The notes under the pieces: generated by a model
Database searches by the model: none
Seen by the model: the letters and a program-made list of their open reading frames with translations, nothing else
Told to the model about the DNA's origin: nothing
Program-made: the position numbers and the translations under genes
In this document: positions 53,769 through 61,138 of the stretch, one piece after another
Layout: every line of letters begins with the position of its first letter
Position numbering within the stretch: the stretch's first letter is position 1
NCBI RefSeq assembly: GCF_001261735.1
Contig: NZ_CVRP01000017.1
Location: forward strand, 1-64,000
Length of the DNA stretch: 64,000 nucleotides
Direction: 5' to 3'
From: Dysgonomonas sp. BGC7
GTDB taxonomy: Bacteria; Bacteroidota; Bacteroidia; Bacteroidales; Dysgonomonadaceae

Positions 53769-54461
53769 ATGAAATATACAAATATACTTCTCGATCTTGA
53801 CGATACTCTTATCGACACTGTAGGTAATACTTATATTACAGTAAAAGAAATTTATAATGACTATCAATTTGCAAACTATTTCCCATCGTTCGAAGATTTC
53901 TATACTATTTATAAAACGAATGTAAGTAATTTGTGGGAGATGTATGGAAAGGGAAAAATTTCGAAAAAAACATTGCAATATGAGCGTTTTGTCGCCCCAT
54001 TGAGTATTGTTGAAGAAATAAGTGTGGAGCAGGCTTTGGCGATCAATGACGACTTTGTGATCCGGATAATGAAGTTGGATAGCCTTATCGATGGAGCAAA
54101 GGAACTTCTTGATTATTTGCATCCTAAATATAAAATACACATTTTATCGAATGGCTTTACCGAGATGCAGTATAAGAAAATGGATAGTGCAGGTTTATCT
54201 TCTTACTTCGACAAGGTAATTCTTTCCGATGTTGTCGGAGTCAATAAACCTCACCCTGAAATTTTTCAATTTGCATTGAACCAGATAGGAAAAGAAGCAA
54301 ATGAAGTGATTATGATCGGAGACAATCCCCATGCCGATATTGCCGGAGCTTACAATAGTGGTATAGATCAGATTTGGTTCAATCCAAATAACGCGTCGGT
54401 TGCGGATATTATTCCTACTTATACGGTAACTAATCTATTAGAGATCCGAAATATTCTATAA
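53769..54461 (+). CDS. YjjG-family HAD nucleotidase
   Basis: A 230-residue HAD-superfamily phosphatase. Motif I DLDDTLID has the nucleophile D9 and D11, ILSNGF is motif II, K-P-H-P-E-I-F motif III, and MIGDNPHADIAGA motif IV. A helical cap lies at about 16-100. YjjG enzymes dephosphorylate pyrimidine nucleotides, including non-canonical ones, keeping them out of DNA. The final 6 bases overlap the convergent acyltransferase gene. Confidence 0.88.
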   Translation: MKYTNILLDLDDTLIDTVGNTYITVKEIYNDYQFANYFPSFEDFYTIYKTNVSNLWEMYGKGKISKKTLQYERFVAPLSIVEEISVEQALAINDDFVIRIMKLDSLIDGAKELLDYLHPKYKIHILSNGFTEMQYKKMDSAGLSSYFDKVILSDVVGVNKPHPEIFQFALNQIGKEANEVIMIGDNPHADIAGAYNSGIDQIWFNPNNASVADIIPTYTVTNLLEIRNIL

Positions 54462-55409
54462 GAATATTTTTATTCTTTTATTTACTTCCAAAAGTGCTGT
54501 AGACAACAGGATGGATAGGAAGAAGTACAAAGGGAACATAGTTATGTCGGCCTTATACGGGAATCCTGTAATTATAAATATAGCCATGATATGGATGAAG
54601 TAAACCGAAGATGCCAGTTTTGAGATGTAGCCATCGTCATCAGGTTTATACTTAGCATACTTCAATACCGATAGAAATATTAACGGACACAAGATAGGCA
54701 TCACTAAGTATAGCTCATCTTTTACAGGATCAATTTCTCCCACTTTAGAAAAGTAGACGAATGCAGATTCTGCAAGTAGTGGAATAAAGAGTATTGCTGT
54801 AATAACAAGCATCCCCGTGTTTTTGAAGAAGGCTTTGTCCTCCAGTCTCATTTTGTTGATGTAATATCCTGCAAACATGAATGGGAATCCCATCATCAAG
54901 AAGGTTCTTACAATAGTAGGATACATGAAGATGTGTATGTCGAACAAATATATTTTCTGTATGGCATAGCTTATGAAAAATAGGATAAGTGCTATTGTCA
55001 ATAATATAGAGAGTTTAAACTTTCTTGTCAGATATATGACTATAGATGCTCCTATCAGACTTGCTATATACCATAGGTGATAGTAGCCTGTGAATATGTT
55101 TATGAGGAGTAGTTTTTTACCTCCTCCTGTCATGTACCATAGAAAAGGGGAGTAGATAACCATCCATGTAGCGTAGATAATAAATAGCCGAATAATGTAT
55201 TTTTTGACTTTTGCTTTATCATTAACTATATTGGCAAAATAATATCCGTTCACAATAAGAAATAATGGTACGGCGACACGGGCAAATCCGTCGGAAATGA
55301 GCCATCCGAAAAGTCCGTGTTCAGAAATATTGGTATGAGTGGTGATAACCAGTATGCTAAGAACCAGTTTGGTGTAGTCGAGAGTAATATTTCTTCCCGG
55401 AAGAGCCAT
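54456..55409 (-). CDS. acyltransferase-3 family membrane protein
   Basis: 317 residues with about 10 hydrophobic helices. The family start DYTKLVLSILVITTHTNISEHG holds the conserved acyl-transfer His (THT), followed by VAVPLFLIVNGYYF. These proteins O-acetylate or succinylate surface sugars across the inner membrane. The target here is unknown, and the nearby glycosyltransferase at 58.3 kb is not in the same transcript. It converges with and slightly overlaps the YjjG-like gene. Confidence 0.85.
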   Translation of the reverse strand: MALPGRNITLDYTKLVLSILVITTHTNISEHGLFGWLISDGFARVAVPLFLIVNGYYFANIVNDKAKVKKYIIRLFIIYATWMVIYSPFLWYMTGGGKKLLLINIFTGYYHLWYIASLIGASIVIYLTRKFKLSILLTIALILFFISYAIQKIYLFDIHIFMYPTIVRTFLMMGFPFMFAGYYINKMRLEDKAFFKNTGMLVITAILFIPLLAESAFVYFSKVGEIDPVKDELYLVMPILCPLIFLSVLKYAKYKPDDDGYISKLASSVYFIHIMAIFIITGFPYKADITMFPLYFFLSILLSTALLEVNKRIKIFL

Positions 55410-55552
55410 TTATTTGCTGTTTTAGTTATGCTGTAAGGGTAAACAGAGCGTTTACGCCACAAAGATATAATAATCAGCATTAAAAATAGAATGCCATTCC
55501 GAGAAACTGTCCAGATATTCTGGTTTTCCTTGGTGTATGCGGCTTTCTAAAA

Positions 55553-55582
55553 ACAAAGGTTGAACAGAAATGCTCAACCTTC
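55553..55582 (-). terminator. flavodoxin gene terminator
   Basis: AAGGTTGA (55556-55563) pairs with TCAACCTT (55574-55581). On the minus strand the stem is followed by TGTTTTTA, 28 bases after the flavodoxin stop. Confidence 0.7.
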
Positions 55583-55609
55583 GCTTTAAGGTTTCTGATC
55601 TATCGTATT

Positions 55610-56107
55610 TTAATTCAAATATTTCTTTAGGTCCTTTGCCCAATTGTTTATGCGGCTTTCAGTTTCGTTATATTCGTTGTCCTCGTCAAGAGCTAATCCA
55701 ACGAATTTGCCATCGACAATAGCTTCTGAATCATCGAACGTATATCCGTCGGTAGATACAGAGCCTACTATTTCTACCTTGCCTTTTAATGCTTTATACA
55801 GAATGTACATTCCACCGGCAAAGCTTGTAGAGAAAGAAGCGCTATCTCCTAACCCAAAAATAGCTACTTTTTTTCCGGTGAAGTTCATTTTTTCAAATTT
55901 GGGAAGAAATGATTCCCAATCATCCTGCAAGTCACCAACCCCGGTCGTAGATGCTCCTAAGATTAAGAAGTCGAATGGTGCAAGGTCGTCTATACTTACA
56001 CTTTCTGCATTGAACAAGGCTGCATCATCGAACAATGCTTGTATTTTTTCTGCTACCGCTTCTGTGGCTCCGGTAGAAGAGCCATAAATTATTGCAATTT
56101 TACTCAT
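55610..56107 (-). CDS. fldA: long-chain flavodoxin
   Basis: A 165-residue FMN electron carrier. The phosphate loop GSSTGATEAVAEKI is at 9-22, and the isoalloxazine-flanking loops ASTTGVGDLQDDW and FGLGDSASFSTSFAGG are intact. Length and the extra loop near 120-140 fit long-chain flavodoxins used with pyruvate oxidoreductase and radical-SAM enzymes in anaerobes. It is preceded by the MATE gene (31 bases) on the same strand and followed by a terminator. Confidence 0.95.
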   Translation of the reverse strand: MSKIAIIYGSSTGATEAVAEKIQALFDDAALFNAESVSIDDLAPFDFLILGASTTGVGDLQDDWESFLPKFEKMNFTGKKVAIFGLGDSASFSTSFAGGMYILYKALKGKVEIVGSVSTDGYTFDDSEAIVDGKFVGLALDEDNEYNETESRINNWAKDLKKYLN

Positions 56108-56138
56108 AACAAGTTAGATATATTATGTTGATTATCAC

Positions 56139-57434
56139 TTATCTGGAATAGTTCAAAATAGAAGGAGCCATAAAGCTCTGTACTATTCCTCTTAAAACCA
56201 GATACATGATAAACGCAAACCATAAGATATTGTTCGCAGAAAAATTATAAAAAACAAGGTAGATCAAAAAGAAACTACATACAGCTATCAGCATGGAATT
56301 TCTCATCTCCCGTGAAGCTGTCGCTCCTACAAAAATACCATCCCAGAGGAAAGCTGAAAATCCTGCAATCGGAATCAATCCTACCCAAAAATGGTATTGC
56401 TCACTGAGGGTTATTATACTTTCTTTATCGGTAAGAATTCTTAATATAGGTGTGAGATATAAGGCATAGATAATAGTGAACAAGCAGGCAATACCTCCTC
56501 CCCACATGAATAATTTTCTCACTAGAAGCTTTAGTTCTGAATTTTTATTAGCTCCAATAAACCTTCCCGTTAAGGCTTCTGCTGCATAGGCAAATCCGTC
56601 CATCATATAAGAAAATAAAATAAACATTTGCATCAATAGTGCATTCACTGCAAGTATTTCGCTTCCTTCCTTAGCTGAGGCAGACATGAAGAAGGTAGTA
56701 ACAGCTACCAGAGCCATTGTTCGGATAAAAATATCACTGTTCACCTTGAAGAAGGGTATGTAAGATCTCAGATTCTTGAGAGTAACAGTATCGATATATT
56801 CTTTTAACCTTCCGAATTTTAGATTCCATATTATAATGGAAGAAATAAATCCGGAGTATTGGGCGCATACGGAAGCTAGAGCAACTCCATTTATTTTCAT
56901 CCCTAAACCGTATACAAATATGAAACTCAAAGTTATGTTCACTATGTTTATTCCAATAGCTATAACCATCGGCACTTTTGCGTTTTGCATACCCACATAC
57001 CAGCCATTGAACGCATACATTCCCAGTATGGCCGGGGCTGCCCATATATATATGAAGAAATATTCGCGGGCATGAGTCTTTACTGAAAGCCCTGCATCGA
57101 GGAAATAAAGGCCAATGGCTGCAATAAAGTATTGTAACAATATGATCAATGCGCCAGCACTCATAGCCACTATCAGTGAACGCATCAGTATGGTCATTTG
57201 CTCCTTGTAGTTTTCTGCTCCGTATGCCTGAGCTGTGAAGCCACTGGTGCCCATTCGCAGAAAAGAGAAACTCCAATATATGAAATTGAATATCATGGTA
57301 GCTAAGGCAATGGCTCCGATATAGTCTTCCGAGTCGAGGTGACCAACGATGTATATATCTACCATACCCAGTAGGGGGACGGTGATGTTAGAGATAATAT
57401 TCGGTATTGCTAGTCGCAATATACTTCTGTTCAT
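56139..57434 (-). CDS. MATE-family efflux transporter
   Basis: 431 residues with 12 predicted helices. MNRSILRLAIPNIISNITVPLLGMVDIYIVGHL is the typical first helix with Pro and Asp of DinF-like MATEs, and the second-half repeat starts around residue 235. It exports cationic drugs or metabolites using Na+ or H+. ATG 57434 is chosen over 57473 because the shorter form aligns with family starts. It is probably co-transcribed with fldA. Confidence 0.88.
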   Translation of the reverse strand: MNRSILRLAIPNIISNITVPLLGMVDIYIVGHLDSEDYIGAIALATMIFNFIYWSFSFLRMGTSGFTAQAYGAENYKEQMTILMRSLIVAMSAGALIILLQYFIAAIGLYFLDAGLSVKTHAREYFFIYIWAAPAILGMYAFNGWYVGMQNAKVPMVIAIGINIVNITLSFIFVYGLGMKINGVALASVCAQYSGFISSIIIWNLKFGRLKEYIDTVTLKNLRSYIPFFKVNSDIFIRTMALVAVTTFFMSASAKEGSEILAVNALLMQMFILFSYMMDGFAYAAEALTGRFIGANKNSELKLLVRKLFMWGGGIACLFTIIYALYLTPILRILTDKESIITLSEQYHFWVGLIPIAGFSAFLWDGIFVGATASREMRNSMLIAVCSFFLIYLVFYNFSANNILWFAFIMYLVLRGIVQSFMAPSILNYSR

Positions 57435-57658
57435 AATGTAAGCAAATGTAATATTGTTGTTGTAAACACACAAATGAGAAAAAAAGACACATTTCTTTTC
57501 TTCTGTTTTTATTTGTTATTTTCCGGCTATTCATCAGGTCGTTATTTTTTCTATAGATAAAGTTTTTGGATTAGCATAAAAGATCGGCATGAGATTATTT
57601 TGTTCTACTTATTCCAAAATATTATATCTTTATATCCTCTAATATAAAACGACACAAA

Positions 57659-58321
57659 ATGGATGTGAAGATAGAAGAAAGCTGGAAAGAGCAACTTAAA
57701 GACGAATTTGAGAAAGATTATTTTGCCAAGCTAACAAACTTTGTAAGGGAAGAATATAGGACAAAGCAAATATTCCCTCCTGCAAAACTGATCTTTAACT
57801 CATTTGAGCATACTCCGTTCCATCAGGTGAAAGTCGTAATCTTAGGGCAGGATCCTTATCATAATGATGGGCAGGCTCATGGCCTTTCTTTCTCTGTACC
57901 TGATGGCATGCCGGCTCCTCCTTCTTTGGTAAACATCTTTAAAGAGATAAACAGAGATTTGGGCTTACCCATTCCCAAATCTGGCAATCTTATCCATTGG
58001 GCAAATCAGGGAGTTCTTCTATTAAACGCCACTCTTACTGTTCAGGCGCATATGGCTGGTTCTCATCAGAAGAAAGGGTGGGAAGCTTTTACTGATGCTG
58101 CCATCCGTAAGCTTGCCGAAGGGCGTGAAAATCTGGTCTTTATATTATGGGGAGCATATGCTCAAAAGAAAGCTGCTTTTATTGATCCGGCTAAACATCT
58201 GATACTGAAATCGGTACATCCATCTCCGTTGTCTGCTCATAATGGCTTCTTCGGGAACAACCACTTTAGCGAAACAAATAAATATCTTGTATCTAAAGGG
58301 CTGAAACCGATAGAGTGGTAA
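57659..58321 (+). CDS. ung: uracil-DNA glycosylase (family 1)
   Basis: A 220-residue DNA-repair enzyme that excises uracil. The water-activating motif GQDPYH is at 63-68 (D65), the minor-groove loop is PPSLVNIFKEI, and the DNA-intercalation loop is HPSPLSAHNGFFG. Canonical length and sequence. It converges on the glycosyltransferase gene with 6 bases between the stops. A weak promoter-like TATCTTTA lies 27 bases upstream. Confidence 0.96.
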   Translation: MDVKIEESWKEQLKDEFEKDYFAKLTNFVREEYRTKQIFPPAKLIFNSFEHTPFHQVKVVILGQDPYHNDGQAHGLSFSVPDGMPAPPSLVNIFKEINRDLGLPIPKSGNLIHWANQGVLLLNATLTVQAHMAGSHQKKGWEAFTDAAIRKLAEGRENLVFILWGAYAQKKAAFIDPAKHLILKSVHPSPLSAHNGFFGNNHFSETNKYLVSKGLKPIEW

Positions 58322-58327
58322 CCTATT

Positions 58328-59434
58328 CTATTTTGCTGTTTTTTGCCAGAAGTCAAGATATTTCTTTGCCACAACTATATAGTCGTGATTTTGCTCGACA
58401 AACAGACGGCTCTTTCTCGATATTTTGGGAATCTCTTTCTTGTTCAGTACCAGCCATTCCAATTTCTCGAAAACATCGTCTTCGGTAGGATGTACATTCA
58501 CTATAGGCTGATTAGTGCTGTCGTCATACAGGTCATAAATATATGGCTCACCTCCTCCAACAACAACTTTCCCTTGAGCCATTGCCAACAAGGCATTCAT
58601 GGCGGGTGTATGAGAATATAGCTGATCGAGGACAACATGAGCCTGCGACATCAGTTGCTGATAGACGTCGTAGCTTACTGACTCTACACGGGTCACAATC
58701 ACCTTGTCTTCATATTTGTCTTTGATCCTTGCCAGAGCTTTTTCCATTACGTCCGTCCCTTTGAATTTCTCTCTGACTTTGTTGATCCCTATAAAGAAGT
58801 TGACCTTTTCAGGCTCTTCCTCAATAGGCTGAAATTCTATCTCTGCTGTATTCAGGGGTAGTGGGATGTATTTTACTTTATCTCCGAAACATGGTTCATA
58901 TGAGCAATAATATTCGTAAAGACAGGCGGCTATGCCATCCACGGAATTGGCCAATTCTATATTGAATTTTTCGAGAGGGGTACCTATCCATTTGTCTATG
59001 AAGCGTTGGTTGAAATCCACATTGATAGGCTTGCCTTCTACAAAAAATTCTGAGTAATCGAATATTTCGTTTCCCAGACAGGCTTTCACCCAATAAGAGT
59101 CGTCGCCGAAAGCTCCCATAAAGACTTTTTTATTATTCTTTTGTAGTTTTTTATACAAATGGCGATTAATTCTCACATTCTGGGTAGTGAAACATGGATT
59201 GATGAGCTGCACAACATCATATCCCTTAAATGCTTTAAATTTGCCTAGAACTGATGTCATACTTGTAAGAGTATCTATAACGCCCGAACTTTTGCGAGAT
59301 AAATCCACATCGCGTGGATAGTTCTTAAAACCATCTCCGTCCGAGGCGGTTAATACTTCATGTCCTAATATTCGCAATCCTTCGGCTAACGTTAGATGAG
59401 CCCGGCTATATTCTCCTACTAATAGTATTTTCAT
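58328..59434 (-). CDS. GT-B fold glycosyltransferase-like protein
   Basis: 368 residues. The N-terminal LLVGEYSRAHLTLAEGLRILGHEV is a Rossmann start of GT-B enzymes, and the C-terminal half carries EQNHDYIVVAKKYLDFW as family-1/4-like transferases do. VVVGGGEPYIYDLYDD lies where the E-x7-E donor site would be. The sugar and acceptor are unknown. There is no signal peptide and it is probably peripheral at the membrane. No glycan cluster surrounds it. Confidence 0.75.
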   Translation of the reverse strand: MKILLVGEYSRAHLTLAEGLRILGHEVLTASDGDGFKNYPRDVDLSRKSSGVIDTLTSMTSVLGKFKAFKGYDVVQLINPCFTTQNVRINRHLYKKLQKNNKKVFMGAFGDDSYWVKACLGNEIFDYSEFFVEGKPINVDFNQRFIDKWIGTPLEKFNIELANSVDGIAACLYEYYCSYEPCFGDKVKYIPLPLNTAEIEFQPIEEEPEKVNFFIGINKVREKFKGTDVMEKALARIKDKYEDKVIVTRVESVSYDVYQQLMSQAHVVLDQLYSHTPAMNALLAMAQGKVVVGGGEPYIYDLYDDSTNQPIVNVHPTEDDVFEKLEWLVLNKKEIPKISRKSRLFVEQNHDYIVVAKKYLDFWQKTAK

Positions 59435-59492
59435 AAAGTCCTGTTCTGATAAAAATTGAGGTCGAAGACCTATTCTATTGTTTCAATGTGTA

Positions 59493-59500
59493 CAAAGATA
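59493..59500 (-). promoter_or_regulatory. -7 box upstream of the GT-B gene
   Basis: TATCTTTG on the minus strand matches TAnnTTTG 59 bases before the start codon, directly after the upstream gene's stop. Confidence 0.4.
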
Positions 59501-59504
59501 ACGA

Positions 59505-60119
59505 TTAATTACCTATGTTCAGTATATCTTTTCGCTTGATGATGAATGTGTATCGTTCGTCAATAAATAAGATAGGCAGATAGCCTTCTTCTTGCCATTT
59601 TGCATTTGCTTTTTTTACTTTACTATTACTGAAAGCTCGCACATACATGCTTGTTCCTTCTTCTTCGCCGATCAATACTGCTTTTTTCTTTAGTGTTGCC
59701 GGATCATATTTCTCTAAAATATTGTCTAGCGAAATTTCCTTTACAGGAGTGTTAAGGTAGTGCAGATTGTGTCTGCGGCTATCAGTTACAAATGCAATGT
59801 AAGTATCTCCTCCTCTTTCTTCTATTTCTTTGCCTACACATACAAGGAAAGAGCCCGATGTATTTATTTTTGTTTTCTGAATGTGCTTTTTTATCGCTTT
59901 CAGCCAGATTGTTCCTACCACAAACAGTAGCAGGTATGGAATTATATACCATGACACAAGCATGTCGTAGTTGAATAAGTATAAAATACCAACAAGCCCT
60001 GCAAACAGAAATAATGTAGGAGGAACTAACAATACACTTTTCCACCAAGGGGTTTTATTCAGATAGTCTTTTTTGAAAAGATAATCTTTCTCTAATTTTA
60101 CAAAATCACTAGCCTTCAT
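59505..60119 (-). CDS. two-helix membrane protein of unknown function
   Basis: 204 residues: a basic N-terminal cytosolic piece, two membrane helices (about 28-50 and 57-75), then a soluble domain with strands and a C-terminal YLPILFIDERYTFIIKRKDIL. No signal peptide and no catalytic motif are seen, and the family is not recognised. It is preceded by a TAACTTTG -7 box (60169-60162) and, 220 bases upstream, by motif copy C. Confidence 0.6.
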   Translation of the reverse strand: MKASDFVKLEKDYLFKKDYLNKTPWWKSVLLVPPTLFLFAGLVGILYLFNYDMLVSWYIIPYLLLFVVGTIWLKAIKKHIQKTKINTSGSFLVCVGKEIEERGGDTYIAFVTDSRRHNLHYLNTPVKEISLDNILEKYDPATLKKKAVLIGEEEGTSMYVRAFSNSKVKKANAKWQEEGYLPILFIDERYTFIIKRKDILNIGN

Positions 60120-60161
60120 ATTTTTATTATTCAGAGTATAAAAGTTTTTACCCTATGGCTG

Positions 60162-60169
60162 CAAAGTTA
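60162..60169 (-). promoter_or_regulatory. -7 box upstream of the two-helix membrane protein gene
   Basis: TAACTTTG on the minus strand matches TAnnTTTG, 42 bases before the start codon. The -33 region is unconvincing. Confidence 0.4.
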
Positions 60170-60339
60170 AGACGGTTTTGCAAACTGAAATATTTTAACA
60201 GGTAGAAAGTTTATTATTTGTAAGAAAATAAAACATATATTATGAGAATCTTCTCGTACATACGGATAACTACAAGGGATAACCCTACATCAATCAATCC
60301 TCAAATCAGATATTTTTATCCACTTAAATCATTTCTATT

Positions 60340-60358
60340 TTAACTAAAACCTGACAAA
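60340..60358 (-). repeat. upstream motif copy C
   Basis: On the minus strand an exact TTTGTCAGGTTTTAGTTAA, preceded by AAAGTGTAGAAG. That preceding part runs into the last codons of the HTH gene (stop at 60364-60362), so the motif begins at the very end of one gene and points at the next. Confidence 0.65.
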
Positions 60359-60361
60359 CTT

Positions 60362-60925
60362 CTACACTTTCACCACGATATAATCGTTGTCTTCATCTTT
60401 TTCCTCATCTTTCGATGACGGTTGATTGGTATTTAATACCTTCCTGAAATCAGTCATCATTTTCACTGCTTCGTCTTGGCTTACTTCTTTGGGAAACTTC
60501 AAAACTATAGGGTTGTTTTCAGAATGATTTGTTTTCGGCTCGTCTTTCTTTTCCTGTTTTTTAGGACAGCGTTCCAATGCCAGTTTTATAACAGCCGCTT
60601 TTGCCGCCATCTTCTTTCTGGTTACTGTTTTCGATTTCACAGTTGCCTCGCCATAACCGTTGTCTTGGTAAACAATCTTCTCTGTAGTCACCATATAACC
60701 TTCAAGTTGCTCACGCAACGAGCGGCGTGCCAATATTGCAAGGCTGCTGTCGCGACGGTCTTCGGCATCTTCCAATACCTGACAGAATTCAGGTTTCGAG
60801 TTTTTCCATTCATAAAACGAGTTGCGGCTGATCCGCAGAGCATCACAAATTTCGCTGATTGTATAAGTATCCTCTTCTATCAGCCTTACTATTTTTTCCA
60901 CTAAACGTTCACTATATTTTGCCAT
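60362..60925 (-). CDS. HTH protein resembling phage terminase small subunits
   Basis: 187 residues. The N-terminal helix-turn-helix (about 8-40: LVEKIVRLIEEDTYTISEICDALRISRNSFYEWKN) is like the phBC6A51/terminase small-subunit group. A middle helical part (about 45-110) and a charged disordered tail rich in Lys, Glu and Asp (about 115-187) follow. No terminase large subunit or other phage gene is nearby, so it is an isolated, possibly domesticated gene. Transcriptional regulator is an alternative reading. Confidence 0.65.
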   Translation of the reverse strand: MAKYSERLVEKIVRLIEEDTYTISEICDALRISRNSFYEWKNSKPEFCQVLEDAEDRRDSSLAILARRSLREQLEGYMVTTEKIVYQDNGYGEATVKSKTVTRKKMAAKAAVIKLALERCPKKQEKKDEPKTNHSENNPIVLKFPKEVSQDEAVKMMTDFRKVLNTNQPSSKDEEKDEDNDYIVVKV

Positions 60926-61084
60926 AATCTAAAAAAGTTTTTCTTGTATAGATAAAGATTGTCTGATCTGTTTGCTCCGAAAAGCATGTCTTGTGTTTTT
61001 CGCAATGAGGACAGCCAATCCCTCGAAAAACAAAAAACATTCATTTTGTGACATCATAAAGTCAAGAAAACGGCAGAAAAATTT

Positions 61085-61092
61085 TAATTTTG
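61085..61092 (+). promoter_or_regulatory. -7 box upstream of relA
   Basis: TAATTTTG matches TAnnTTTG 46 bases before the start codon. No -33 box is seen at standard spacing. Confidence 0.4.
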
Positions 61093-61138
61093 TTATCCAT
61101 ACATTGATTCTTATAAGAATCGTAACACAAAAACGAAG

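Noticed and set aside
55452-55643. 63-residue frame between fldA and the acyltransferase
   Set aside because: It spans the fldA terminator hairpin and overlaps the fldA 3' end, with no family resemblance.
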